This document shows, piece after piece, positions 16,091 through 25,015 of a stretch of DNA of 64,000 nucleotides. Made by a program: the position numbers and the translations under genes. Under the pieces are notes generated by a model. It searched no databases and was not told the origin of the DNA. It worked only from the letters and a program-made list of their open reading frames with translations. The stretch covers positions 2,480,001 to 2,544,000 of the forward strand of contig NZ_JARUBF010000001.1 in the NCBI RefSeq assembly GCF_029626025.1, read 5' to 3'. The first letter of the stretch is position 1, and every line of letters starts with the position of its first letter. Source of the DNA: Solwaraspora sp. WMMD406 (GTDB lineage: Bacteria; Actinomycetota; Actinomycetes; Mycobacteriales; Micromonosporaceae).

Positions 16091-17811
16091 CAGATCCTGC
16101 CCACGCCGGCACCGGCGATGACGATCGTCCGCACGTCTGCCGGATCGTCCATCTGGTAGCTGTAGTAGTCGCGGGGTTCCTGCACGGTGCCGCTGCACAC
16201 CGGTTGGCCCGGTTCGTTGCCGGCGTACACGTTGTCGCGGGCCACGCAGCGGCCGGACGGCCCGGCGTACCGGTTGGTGATCGGTTCTTCGACGCTGTCG
16301 AAGTAGTTGCCCTCGACCATGCAGCCGGCATTGGCCTGACAGGCGACTCCGGTGTCGGTGTTGCGGTAGAAGTAGTTGTTGTAGATGTGCACCGGCTCGC
16401 CGAAACGGACCCGGGGGTTGCGCTGCGGGGCGTCGTCCAGCCAGTTGTGGTGGTAGGTGACCTTGAGCCGGCCGATGTCCTGGGCGCCGTTGTCGTCGTC
16501 GTGGCCGAGCAGCATGTTCTTGGTGTGGTGGTGGAAGTGGTTCCACGAGATCGTGACGTACGACGAGCCGCGTTTGACGTCGAGTAGACCGTCGTAGCCG
16601 TGGGCCAGGTCGTTGTGGTCGATCCACACGTGATGCGAGAACATCTGGATGTTGATCGAGTCGTCGGTCGCGCCCCGGAAGATCATGTTCCGGATGATCA
16701 CGTTGTGGACGGCGTCAGCCGGTGGGCTGGTCATGCTGTTGTCGATCGGCAGGCCGATGTTGAGGCCACCCCCGGTGATGCCGGAGTTCGCGCCGATGCC
16801 GACGATCGTCTTGTCCGAGGTGACGTCGTGCATCTGCGGGGTCGACGGCAGTTGGATCATGCCCCGTACGCAGATGTTGAGCGGTCCGGCCTGGCCGATC
16901 GCGGCGATGAACTCGGCGGCGGTGTCGACCTCGACGGTTGGTCCGCCGGCCCCGCCGGTCGTGCCGTCCTGCCCCCAGGCGTCGACCGAGGCGAATCCGG
17001 TCGGCCGGCCCGAGGTGTCGCAGGTTCCCGACGGCGGCGGAGACACGGTCGGGGAGACCGACGGTGACGGAGACGGAGACGGGGTCGGGGTGACGGACGG
17101 GCTCGGTGTCGGCGTTCCGGGTCCGCCGGGTGCGGCGTCGTCGGTGACCAAAAGGTCGTCGAAGGAGGCGCTGGCGTAGCGGGTGTAGAGCCCGACCCGG
17201 CCGTTGGCCAGGCTGGCATCGGTGGCGTCGATCACCTCGGTGCCGTCGAGGAAGCCGCGCAGACTGGTGCCGAACGCTTCCAGCCGCAGCGTGTACCAGG
17301 TGCCGGGGGTGACGGTGGCGGCGCTCGACGCGATCACCTGTGGACTGCCGCCGGTGCGTTTGCTGAGCTGGATCCGACCGGTGTTCGTCAGGCCGAGCTG
17401 GTAGTAGCTGGTCATGCTCTGGGCTCTGGCCAGCACTCCGACGCTGCGGTCGGTGCCGTTGAACGCGGCCGGTCTGACTCTGGCCCGCACGCTGTAGTTC
17501 GTCCAGGCGCTCGATCCGCTCTGCGCTTTGGCGTCGCTGCCGGTGCTGGACTGGTGGTAGACCCCGGAGCCGTCGCTGATCACCGACCAGCTGCCACCGG
17601 ATCTGGTCCACGAGTTGCTGGTGCCGTCGTCGAAGTCTTCGGAGTAGAGGGTGGCCGCGTGCGCGGTGCTCGCGCTGACGGCGATCACGGCGACGGCGAT
17701 CACGGCGACGGCGATCACCGCGGCGATCGCGCCGCCGGTGCGGGCCGTGTCGAGTCCGGCGGCTGTGATCGGCCGACGGCGGGAGAACCTCGATCGTCTG
17801 GGCAAAGGCAT
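16090..17811 (-). CDS. secreted pectate lyase, PL1 family (copy D, first in operon)
   Basis: This 573-aa protein has a signal sequence whose hydrophobic core is an in-frame repeat (AVIAVAVIAVAVIAV), encoded by tandem GCGATCACGGCGACG units. The beta-sandwich (SWTRSGGSWSV) is followed by a Ser/Pro linker and a PL1 beta-helix with VWIDHNDL, YVTISWNHF and RNPRVRF. Extra cysteines in the lyase domain (NICVRG, GVACQANAGC, GRCVARDN, PVCSG) suggest disulfides that copies A and B lack. It lies about 200 nt downstream of a promoter with an inverted-repeat operator. Confidence 0.9.
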   Translation of the reverse strand: MPLPRRSRFSRRRPITAAGLDTARTGGAIAAVIAVAVIAVAVIAVSASTAHAATLYSEDFDDGTSNSWTRSGGSWSVISDGSGVYHQSSTGSDAKAQSGSSAWTNYSVRARVRPAAFNGTDRSVGVLARAQSMTSYYQLGLTNTGRIQLSKRTGGSPQVIASSAATVTPGTWYTLRLEAFGTSLRGFLDGTEVIDATDASLANGRVGLYTRYASASFDDLLVTDDAAPGGPGTPTPSPSVTPTPSPSPSPSVSPTVSPPPSGTCDTSGRPTGFASVDAWGQDGTTGGAGGPTVEVDTAAEFIAAIGQAGPLNICVRGMIQLPSTPQMHDVTSDKTIVGIGANSGITGGGLNIGLPIDNSMTSPPADAVHNVIIRNMIFRGATDDSINIQMFSHHVWIDHNDLAHGYDGLLDVKRGSSYVTISWNHFHHHTKNMLLGHDDDNGAQDIGRLKVTYHHNWLDDAPQRNPRVRFGEPVHIYNNYFYRNTDTGVACQANAGCMVEGNYFDSVEEPITNRYAGPSGRCVARDNVYAGNEPGQPVCSGTVQEPRDYYSYQMDDPADVRTIVIAGAGVGRI

Positions 17812-18017
17812 GGATGTCGCCCTTTCCGCTGCCCACCGGCTGCGCGGCGGGGTGGGGGTGGGGCCGGTGGCGTGGGTGCCGGGCCGCCGGCCGACCGGTT
17901 CGCGGGTACGCCGAGCACCCCTGTCGGTGTCCGGGAGGGTGCGTGTCCCGAACGGTGCAGGGGTTGGTGGTGGGGGTGGGATAAGCGGTTGTAACAGCGA
18001 CGTAACCGACTGTTCTC

Positions 18018-18047
18018 AACGTAGGGAAAGGGCTTTCCTTGCGTCAA
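18018..18047 (-). promoter_or_regulatory. promoter and LacI-like operator of the pectate lyase operon
   Basis: On the reverse strand TTGACG (18047-18042) and TACGTT (18023-18018) are 18 bp apart and form a plausible sigma-70-type promoter. The spacer contains GGAAAG-CC-CTTTCC (18025-18038), an inverted repeat of the kind bound by LacI-family sugar regulators. No LacI gene is in the window. Confidence 0.5.
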
Positions 18048-18112
18048 GGGGATCGATGTGCAGGAATTTTGCAGCGGTCCGGACCGCGCCACCTACCGCC
18101 CAGACGGCGACA

Positions 18113-18166
18113 GCCGTACGGGCCCGTGGTCCCCGATGGATCTCGGGAACCACGGGCCCGTACGGC
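18113..18166 (-). terminator. strong hairpin, 18-bp perfect stem
   Basis: GCCGTACGGGCCCGTGGT (18113-18130) pairs exactly with 18149-18166 around an 18-base partly paired loop. It lies 25 bp after the stop of the reverse gene at 18191, so it probably ends that transcript and shields the pectate lyase promoter. Confidence 0.7.
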
Positions 18167-18190
18167 CTGATGGCTCTGGTGCGGGCGGGC

Positions 18191-18991
18191 TCAGCCCAGG
18201 TCGGCGAACTGGCCGGGCTTGCGACCGGGACCAGCCGGACCACGGTAGGCCTGGGCGATGTCCAGCCACTGGTCGGCCTGCGCGCCCTCGGCGGTCAGCG
18301 CCAGGTCGGCCCGGTGCCGGCGACGGGTGACCAGCAGACAGAGGTCCACGGCCGGCCCGGTGATCCGCTGGGTGGAGTCGGCCGGACCGTGTTCCCACAG
18401 CCGCCCCGACGGGCCGGTCAACTCGAAGCGCAACTGCACGTCCGGCACCTCCAGACCCCGCGCCAGGTAGCCGAAGTCCCAGGTCCGGACCGCGAAGCCG
18501 ACCAGGAAGCCGACCCGTTCGGTGCGTTCGATCCGAACCTTGAGCGCGTCGGCGATGTCCTGACCGTGGCCGAACAGCTCCATCATGCCCGCCATTGCCA
18601 GCACTCCCGGCGGCAGCGGGCGGACCAGCCACGGCACGACCTGGTCGGCAGGTACGGCGGCCAGCGCCTTCTCCGCGGCTTCCCGTTCGCTCCGCCACCG
18701 GGCGAGCAGCCCCGACGGCGTCTCCACCAGATATTCGGTCAGGGCCCGTTCCACGTTGGCGTTGAAGTCGGGGCCGAGTCGGGCGGTGAGCGCGGTGAAG
18801 CCGTCCGGGTCGGCGGCGGCCATCCCGGCCAGGCGGAAGGTTGCGGCGAGGTGGGCGATCTGGTGGGCGATCGTCCACCCCGGAGCGGGGGTCGCCATCC
18901 GCCACTGTTCGTCGGTCAAGCCACTGACGAGTCGGTCGACGACCGCGCCCTCGGCGGAGAGCGCGGAGATCACGTCCGGTTGCTGGGCCAT
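18191..18991 (-). CDS. DinB-fold maleylpyruvate-isomerase-type (TIGR03084-like) protein
   Basis: This 266-aa protein has an N-terminal DinB four-helix bundle. GWTIAHQIAHLAATF carries one metal-binding His pair and LFGHGQDIADAL another. A C-terminal SCP2-like domain follows (LRFELTGPSGRLWEHGP). This matches the mycothiol-dependent maleylpyruvate isomerase/wyosine-related family. Such enzymes use mycothiol, the actinobacterial thiol. ATG 18991 is chosen because AAGGGAAATG lies just before it; ATG 19006 is in frame but has no such site. The gene is monocistronic and its substrate unknown. Confidence 0.8.
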   Translation of the reverse strand: MAQQPDVISALSAEGAVVDRLVSGLTDEQWRMATPAPGWTIAHQIAHLAATFRLAGMAAADPDGFTALTARLGPDFNANVERALTEYLVETPSGLLARWRSEREAAEKALAAVPADQVVPWLVRPLPPGVLAMAGMMELFGHGQDIADALKVRIERTERVGFLVGFAVRTWDFGYLARGLEVPDVQLRFELTGPSGRLWEHGPADSTQRITGPAVDLCLLVTRRRHRADLALTAEGAQADQWLDIAQAYRGPAGPGRKPGQFADLG

Positions 18992-19486
18992 GCCATTTCC
19001 CTTCATTGCGGTCTCCGGCGCACCGGCTGATGCATTCACGGCGTTTTCCGATACGTTGCGGTCAACGGCCAACGGCCAACGGCCAGCGACCCGGCCCGGG
19101 TCGTGGCGTACGTGTCCGGTGCCGAGTCCGGATGTGTGCCACGCCGGCACCGGGGCTTTCCAGAGCCGACCGTGCGGATCGAGCGTAAACGAGTCTCGGA
19201 TAGACGTACGTCTCCCAGCGTGCGGACCCGAAGGGCCGTATGCCGGTCCTGGGTCGATCGATCGCTACATGCGACGGTGATCCGTCGTTGCCGATATTGC
19301 GGTTCTCTTCCTTGTTAAGTACGGCTGGAGCGAAGCAATCACGGAGATGCCGGCCTCGGTCGGCGGCCCGCACGATGGATGGCGGACGAGTGGAGGAATG
19401 TGTCCGCGTGGAGCTCGACGACCGCCGGAGACGACTGCCGGAAATGAAGACAACGCCAGGTATCCAGAGATTACGGGAGGCGCATC
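18992..19486. other. 495-bp divergent intergenic region
   Basis: It separates the DinB-type gene from the DUF5987/GMC operon. It holds a CAACGGC triplication near 19065-19085 and a lower-GC stretch near 19240-19330 that probably carries a promoter. No gene or clear operator is seen. Confidence 0.35.
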
Positions 19487-20050
19487 GTGCATTCAGATCC
19501 GGCGGCCGACGAGACGACCATGACGTTGGAGGCGTACGCCGACACCATCCTGCCGGGCGAGAAGCGGTGGCCCGGCGACCGGGCGATCGCGGGCGTTTCC
19601 GTCGGCGGTGGGGCCGTGGTCTGCGGTGCGTTGGAGGTGTTGCGCGGTGAGGAAGGCGGCATGGCGCCCCTGCTGGAGGAGCTGGCTGTCGGCCTCAACG
19701 ACCACGCAGGCGAGTACGCCGAGACCCACGGCCGCACTCTCGACGACGACGTCCCGCCCTTCGTCGCCCTCGACTATCCCGACCGGGTCGCGCTGATCCA
19801 GCAGCTCACGTCGGTCGACTTCGAGGAACGCGAACTGTGGATCAGTTTGGCGATGTTCAACACCATCGCCTTTGACGCGGCCTCGCACATGCACACCACC
19901 GACGCGTTCGCCCAGGGGCATCCAGGCCTGTTGACACTCGGCTACTTTCCGCCGGACCAGGATGGCCTCTGGCGTTTTCCTGCCTATTCGTACGGGCGGG
20001 CCTTGGCCGATCTGCACCCCGACACCACCCCCTCAGGGAGCCCGGCATGA
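19487..20050 (+). CDS. DUF5987 family protein, probable GMC oxidoreductase partner
   Basis: This 187-aa protein begins with MTLEAYADTILPGEKRWPGD after a short leader, a pattern like the small gamma subunit (subunit 3) of gluconate-2-dehydrogenase-type enzymes. It continues with helices (PPFVALDYPDRVALIQQL) and an aromatic C-terminus (LGYFPPDQDGLWRFPAYSYG). No signal peptide is evident. GTG 19487 follows GGGAGG by 6 nt. The stop overlaps the GMC start by 4 bp (ATGA), so the two are probably subunits of one enzyme (inference). Confidence 0.7.
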   Translation: MHSDPAADETTMTLEAYADTILPGEKRWPGDRAIAGVSVGGGAVVCGALEVLRGEEGGMAPLLEELAVGLNDHAGEYAETHGRTLDDDVPPFVALDYPDRVALIQQLTSVDFEERELWISLAMFNTIAFDAASHMHTTDAFAQGHPGLLTLGYFPPDQDGLWRFPAYSYGRALADLHPDTTPSGSPA

Positions 20051-21702
20051 CGAGTATCGAATCAACTGACGTCCTGGTGATCGGAAGTGGATTCGGCGGA
20101 GCGATCACCGCATATCATCTGGCGGCCGGGGGCGCTCGCGTCGTCATGCTGGAACGCGGTCCGTGGCTGACCGGACCGGAATTCGACCAGGATTTCAAGT
20201 TCGGTTCGTCGACGACCCGGGCGTTCGACTTCGTCATCGGTGACGGCATGAGCGTGCTCGGCGGCAACTGCGTCGGCGGCGGCAGCGTGGTGTACTTCGC
20301 GGCGATGCCGCGCGCCCCCCGGTTCACTTTCGACCGCCAGGGCAGCATCGGGCGCCGGATGTGGCCGGCGGCCATCTCCCGCGACACGCTCGACCCATGG
20401 TACGACCGGGTTGCCGAGGCGTTGCCGATCACGCAGACGACCTGGGACAAGGTGCCCTACGCCGGTGGCCTGTTCGCCGCCGCCTGCCGGCACTCCGGCC
20501 GGACGGCCAACCCGGTCCCGGTGGCGATCGACGACGCCAAGTGCACCAACTGCAACTGGATGATGTCCGGGTGTCGCTTCGACGCGAAACGGTCGCTGCT
20601 GCTCAACTATCTGCCGGCGGCGATCAGCCACGGTACCCAGATCCGGCCCATGCACGAGGTACAGCATCTGACCCGCAACGACGACGGCGGCTACCGGGTG
20701 CATTACTCGGTGATCGACGACGTCGACTACCGGGTCGAGGTCGGCAGTGGAGCGATCGACGCCAAGATCGTCATCGTGGCCGCCGGTGCCGCCGCGACCC
20801 CGGTGATCCTGCAGCGGTCCGCACCGCATCTGGGCACCATGCCGGCAGCGGTCGGCCGCTACTTCTCCGGCAACGGCGAACGGCTCAACACCGCGATCAT
20901 GAACGAGGACCGGATCCGTGACGTGCTCGGCCTTTCCCGCGCCGAAGGGATCGCCTACCAGGCGTACCAGATTGGTAAGGGGCCCACCGTCGCCAACTGG
21001 GACCGGTTGGACGGATCGCTCCCCGAATACCACCGCTACTCGCTGGAGCAGCTCTATTTTCCGCCCGGCTTCGGCACGATCCTCGCCCAGGTGCCGGACG
21101 CGACCGGTCCGACCTGGTTCGGTGCCGAAAAGAAGGAGATCCTGCGGCGCTGGCAGTCGTGGCTGACGGTGTTCACGATGAGCGAGGACGACAACGAGGG
21201 CGAATTCGGCACCCCGCCGCCGTCGGGCAACGCGGTACGGCTGTCCCAGCAGATGCTGTCCCGGGGGCCGCTGCGGTACCGGCCGACCGCCAATACGCTG
21301 CTCGGCTGGCAGAAGTCCGACGCCGAGGTGCGCGACATCCTGGAGCGCGACGGCCTGTCGCGGGTGCTGCCGTGGACCAACGAGCTGGTGGGCGCCTACA
21401 CGGTGCACCCGCTCGCGTCATGTCGCATCGGCGACGACCCGGCGACGTCGGCCTTGGACGATCGGCACGAGCTTCGGGGCCATCCGGGAATCTTCGTCAC
21501 CGACGGTTCGGCGGTGCCCGGCGCGTTGACCGTCAACCCGGCGATGACGATCAGCGCCCTCGCAGAGCGGGCGGTTCCCGGCATCGTCGAGGCCGCCCGG
21601 CAACGGGGTGTCCAGGTGACCTACGGCGCGCCGGCACCGAGCGGGGAGACCGCCGGCCGTCGCGGTGTGCTTCAGCACGCGGTCACCTCGACCGCCCACT
21701 GA
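20047..21702 (+). CDS. GMC family FAD-dependent oxidoreductase
   Basis: This 551-aa flavoprotein has the FAD-binding Rossmann motif GSGFGGAITAYHLA (about 13-26) and the GMC box GGNCVGGGSVVYF near 75. A CTNCNWMMSGCRFDAKRS segment near 160-178 is typical of cholesterol/gluconate-dehydrogenase-like members, and the C-terminal catalytic part has HPLASCRIG and TDGSAVPGALTVNPAMTIS. It would oxidise an alcohol and pass electrons to O2 or a partner. Enediyne loci commonly carry an oxidoreductase of this kind (E9-like, from memory). With the DUF5987 partner it forms the left arm of the enediyne locus. Confidence 0.8.
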   Translation: MTSIESTDVLVIGSGFGGAITAYHLAAGGARVVMLERGPWLTGPEFDQDFKFGSSTTRAFDFVIGDGMSVLGGNCVGGGSVVYFAAMPRAPRFTFDRQGSIGRRMWPAAISRDTLDPWYDRVAEALPITQTTWDKVPYAGGLFAAACRHSGRTANPVPVAIDDAKCTNCNWMMSGCRFDAKRSLLLNYLPAAISHGTQIRPMHEVQHLTRNDDGGYRVHYSVIDDVDYRVEVGSGAIDAKIVIVAAGAAATPVILQRSAPHLGTMPAAVGRYFSGNGERLNTAIMNEDRIRDVLGLSRAEGIAYQAYQIGKGPTVANWDRLDGSLPEYHRYSLEQLYFPPGFGTILAQVPDATGPTWFGAEKKEILRRWQSWLTVFTMSEDDNEGEFGTPPPSGNAVRLSQQMLSRGPLRYRPTANTLLGWQKSDAEVRDILERDGLSRVLPWTNELVGAYTVHPLASCRIGDDPATSALDDRHELRGHPGIFVTDGSAVPGALTVNPAMTISALAERAVPGIVEAARQRGVQVTYGAPAPSGETAGRRGVLQHAVTSTAH

Positions 21703-21764
21703 ACAGGGCCGAGTCCACCACTCAGGACGGCCGTCGCGGCGGTGGTCCAGGTAGGCAGGAGCGC

Positions 21765-22841
21765 ATGCGCGGCTGGTTGATCCGTACGGGAGTCAAGCGG
21801 TCCTTCACCGACGTGCGGTACGTGACACCGGTGGCACCGGGGGCGGCCGTCGGGCTCGTCGCCGATGTCTACCGGCAGGTGGAGCGGGAGTTCGGCATCC
21901 TGGCGCCGCCGCTGGCGCTGCATTCGCCGGATCCCCAGGTGTTGGCCGCCTGCTGGGCGATGCTGCGCGCGACCCTGGTCGCCGACGGTCACCTGGAGCG
22001 GGCGGAGAAGGAAGCGATCGCCGCCGCCGTATCGCTGGGCAACTCCTGTCCGTACTGCGTCGAGGTGCACACGACGGTGTTGGCGGGGTTCGGCGGCGGC
22101 GAGGCGGCGCAGCTCATCTCCGCCGGCCGGCTCGACGCGGTGCCCTCGGCGCGGCTACGGGCGCTCGCCGAGTGGGGCCGGCACAGTGGCAGCGTCGGCG
22201 GGCCCGCTCTGCCGGCTACCGGCTCGTCAGCGGCCGACGCCGAGGCGATCGGTGTGGCCGTCACGTTTCACCTGCTCAACCGGATGGTCAACGTGTTCCT
22301 CGGGTCGTCGCCGATCCCGGCGGCGGCCCCGGCGCCGGTCCAGCACACGATCCGTCGCCTGCTCGGGCAGGTGATGCGGGCGGTCGCCGAACGCGGTGGC
22401 GATCCGTCCCGGTCGCCGCTGTTGCCACCGGCGCCGTTGCCGGCGGACCTGGGCTGGGCCGCGCCGGCGCCGCTGATCGCCGACGCGTTCGGTCGGGCCG
22501 CTGCAGCGATCGAGGCGGCCGGTGTCCGGAGCGTGCCGGCGCCGGTCCGCGACCACGTCACGACCGGGTTGGCCGGATGGGACGGCCAGAGCTTCGGACT
22601 CAGCCGGGCCTGGGCCGACCAGGCGGTACGTGAGCTACCAGTGGAGCATCGGCCGCTCGGGCGGTTCGTCCAGCTGGTCGCGTTCGCCGCGTACCAGGTG
22701 GATGAGACCGTGGTCGAGCCGGCCCGATCGTCGGCCGGCGGCGACGAGGCGTTGATCGGCGTCGCCGGGTGGGTCAGCTGGCGTGCGGCCCGCCGGATCG
22801 CCAGCTGGTTGTCCCGCTCGGTGCCTCCACTGCCGCGCTGA
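21765..22841 (+). CDS. AhpD/carboxymuconolactone-decarboxylase-like protein (copy 1)
   Basis: This 358-aa protein is built from an AhpD-like helical core. The active-site motif NSCPYCVEVHTT (C-x2-C-x3-H) lies near 89-100, after EKEAIAAAVSLG. In AhpD the two Cys and the His carry out peroxide reduction. The C-terminal half (about 190-358) is helical and shares FGLSRAWADQAVRELP-type sequence only with copy 2. ATG 21765 is preceded by CAGGAG. It follows the GMC gene by 62 bp, so is probably co-transcribed. A paralogue of exactly the same length lies beyond the P450 at 38430. Confidence 0.75.
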   Translation: MRGWLIRTGVKRSFTDVRYVTPVAPGAAVGLVADVYRQVEREFGILAPPLALHSPDPQVLAACWAMLRATLVADGHLERAEKEAIAAAVSLGNSCPYCVEVHTTVLAGFGGGEAAQLISAGRLDAVPSARLRALAEWGRHSGSVGGPALPATGSSAADAEAIGVAVTFHLLNRMVNVFLGSSPIPAAAPAPVQHTIRRLLGQVMRAVAERGGDPSRSPLLPPAPLPADLGWAAPAPLIADAFGRAAAAIEAAGVRSVPAPVRDHVTTGLAGWDGQSFGLSRAWADQAVRELPVEHRPLGRFVQLVAFAAYQVDETVVEPARSSAGGDEALIGVAGWVSWRAARRIASWLSRSVPPLPR

Positions 22842-22915
22842 CCTTTCTGGCTGACCTTTCTGGCTGACCTTTCTGGCTGACCTTTCTGGCTGACCTTTCT
22901 GGCTGACCTTTCTGG
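22838..22915. repeat. six tandem copies of a 13-bp unit
   Basis: CTGACCTTTCTGG is repeated six times without change, beginning at the stop codon of the AhpD-like gene. It ends 20 bp before a hairpin. It is a recent slippage-type expansion. Confidence 0.95.
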
Positions 22916-22935
22916 CTGGCGTCGACCCTTCGTAA

Positions 22936-22974
22936 TGGTGCTGCCCGGGCGACTCGACCGCCCGGGCAGCACCA
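22936..22974. terminator. bidirectional hairpin terminator
   Basis: TGGTGCTGCCCGGGCG pairs perfectly with CGCCCGGGCAGCACCA around the loop ACTCGAC. It lies between the convergent AhpD-like and SDR genes, 4 bp beyond the SDR stop. Confidence 0.8.
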
Positions 22975-22978
22975 ATGC

Positions 22979-24055
22979 CTACCGGGGGCTGACGTCCGGT
23001 TCGGGAGTGGAGTGCGGATCGCCGAGTGCGTCGGCGACTCTGGCGTCGCCGGCCTGCCGATCGGATATCGCCCCGGTGGCGTGCAGCCACCGGACGGTGT
23101 CGGCCATCGACTGGCGTAGCGGAATCGCCGGCTGGTCGAGCAGATCGTCGGTTGCCGACCCGTCCACCGGGCGGCCGATCCGGCAGATGTAGACCGCACC
23201 GTACTGCACCGGCAACGGGGTGGGGAGCAGCCGCTGAGCGGCGCTGGCCAGCCGACCGACGGGCAGCACCGCCGCCGACGGCAGCACGATGGTCGGTAGC
23301 CGCCGGCCGGTGACCTCCCGCAAGGTGCCGACGAACTCCCTGGTGGAGACGTAGCGTCCGGGGGCGAAGTAGCGTCGAGGTCCTTGGCCGGCGCGCAGTA
23401 GCGCGGCGTGCAGGCGGGCGACGTCGCGTACGTCGCCGACCGGGAAACCGCCGTCGGGCCAGATCGGCAGCAGACCCCGGAGGACGTCGCGGACCCTGCT
23501 GGCCTGGTCGCCGAGGTGCGGATCGTGTGGACCGAGCGAGGCCATCGGATAGGTGATGACGACCGGCGCGCCGTCCGCCTGGTGCTGCCGGGCGATCGTG
23601 TCGGCCCGTGCTTTGGTCCGCAGGTACGTTTCCCGAGGTGCCCCGACCGGCGACTGTGGGGTGATCGACGTGTCCCGGCTGGGCAGCAGCGCGCCGAAGG
23701 TCGACACGTGCACGATGGGATCCGCTCCGGCCCGCCGGGCGCGGGACAGGACGATCTCCGTACCTCGGATGTTGCTGGCCGCCATCGAGCGGTGTCGGCG
23801 GGAGTCGAAGCTGTAGACCGACGCGGCGTGCAGCACGGCGTCGCATCCGTCGACTGCCGCGTCGACGGTACTCGGGTCGGTGACGTCACCGACCACCACC
23901 TCGACGTCGTCGGCCGGTACGCCGAGCGGCACCAGCGCGGGCGCGAGCCGACGTGGATCGCGGACCAGCAGCCGCAGGCGGTGGCCGGCGTGATGGATGG
24001 CGGCCGCCGAGTGCGCGCCGATGAAGCCGGTACCTCCGGTCACCAGGACAAGCAC
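22979..24055 (-). CDS. NAD-dependent epimerase/dehydratase (extended SDR)
   Basis: This 358-aa protein has an N-terminal NAD(P)-binding TGGTGFIGAHS (G-x2-G-x2-G, residues 6-15), the VVGDVTDPS adenine contact and HAASVYSFDS. The catalytic Ser region is VHVSTFGALLPS, and a Y-x3-K motif lies in ETYLRTKARAD. It acts on a hydroxyl or keto substrate, perhaps as a 3-beta-hydroxysteroid-dehydrogenase-like or dihydroflavonol-reductase-like enzyme. It is divergent from the AraC gene and convergent with the GMC operon. Its place inside the enediyne locus suggests a tailoring role (inference). Confidence 0.8.
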   Translation of the reverse strand: MLVLVTGGTGFIGAHSAAAIHHAGHRLRLLVRDPRRLAPALVPLGVPADDVEVVVGDVTDPSTVDAAVDGCDAVLHAASVYSFDSRRHRSMAASNIRGTEIVLSRARRAGADPIVHVSTFGALLPSRDTSITPQSPVGAPRETYLRTKARADTIARQHQADGAPVVITYPMASLGPHDPHLGDQASRVRDVLRGLLPIWPDGGFPVGDVRDVARLHAALLRAGQGPRRYFAPGRYVSTREFVGTLREVTGRRLPTIVLPSAAVLPVGRLASAAQRLLPTPLPVQYGAVYICRIGRPVDGSATDDLLDQPAIPLRQSMADTVRWLHATGAISDRQAGDARVADALGDPHSTPEPDVSPR

Positions 24056-25015
24056 GTCTCCTCCTCAGGATGGCTGCGCCGGGCCGCGGTGCTCAGGATG
24101 ACCGCGCCGGGTTCGGCGCTCGGGTGGGCGTCGCGGTAGTCGATCGACATCGCATCGATAGCGACCCAGTGCCTCTCGGTCAGTGTTCCACGGCGGTGGG
24201 CCCCGGTTCAGCTTGTCGGATGCGCGATGGTCTCGATCCGTAGGCCTTGGTGGCAGCGACGTGGATCGTGGTCGCACAGGGCATATGACGGTGGTTGCCG
24301 GCATATCCGAAGGAGGCAGACTATTCCTTTTAGCCATGTTGAGGAGGCTGCCGCTCCGCCCGCTGCTTTCTTCGATATTGCCGAAGGTGTAACTACGAGT
24401 TACCTTGGGTCACTTTTTTTGGGCCAGGACCACTGCGGAGTGTGAAGCGGTGACGGCGGTGTCTGGTTTCGGCAGTCGGGTCGCCGAGGGTTGACGAGCG
24501 GTCGGTGAGGGCTCCGGTAGGCAGCCCTGGATGGGCGGAATTTCGGGAAAAGCGGTGGATGCCGGCGTGCGGTTGAGTGCTGCCGGGTGGACCGCGTGAT
24601 TCGCGTAAATCAAGGCTCTTGTCTGATCTGTTGCGATATACCGCCGTGACCGTTCGGGTTGCCGGACGTTTGCTTGGTCAATGACCGAGCGGATAGCGGG
24701 AATCTCTACCAACCATTATCCAGACGGCATTGACCGCAGCAAGTGATGTCTTCCCTGGTAGTGGTGTCACTCATGGTGATCCGGCCCTCGATCAATCGTT
24801 GCTAGGGGTGGAGTAGGTGGGCTAGCATCGACTCGGTCGCGGTTAGTCATTGCAGATGGTGCACCTGTTCTGGTGAGGATCAGGGTGTTCGCGTGCGATT
24901 AGTTGACATGTCGACGACAGATCTTTTGATTGGCGGACCGCTGGGGCCGCCAATCCGCAACCTTCTTGGCAGAACGAGTTGGATTTCTTGACGTCACTGA
25001 CAGATGGGAGTCGCG
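24056..25015. other. 960-bp low-GC intergenic region upstream of the AraC gene
   Basis: This is the longest gene-free stretch in the window and clearly less GC-rich than its surroundings, particularly 24590-24990. It holds a GAAGGAGG ribosome-binding-like site at 24309-24316, followed by short frames with unusual codon use. A TTTTTTT tract lies at 24413-24419. It must contain the promoters of the SDR and AraC genes. No larger gene is supported. Confidence 0.5.

Noticed and set aside
11730-17994. Long forward open frames across the pectate lyase operon
   Set aside because: They mirror the reverse genes; translations are Val/Gly/Asp/Arg-rich without domains, while the reverse strand gives four clean PL1 proteins.
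24410-24712. 100-codon reverse frame in the AraC upstream region
   Set aside because: Mixed codon use without GC3 bias and no recognisable motif; the region is better read as non-coding.
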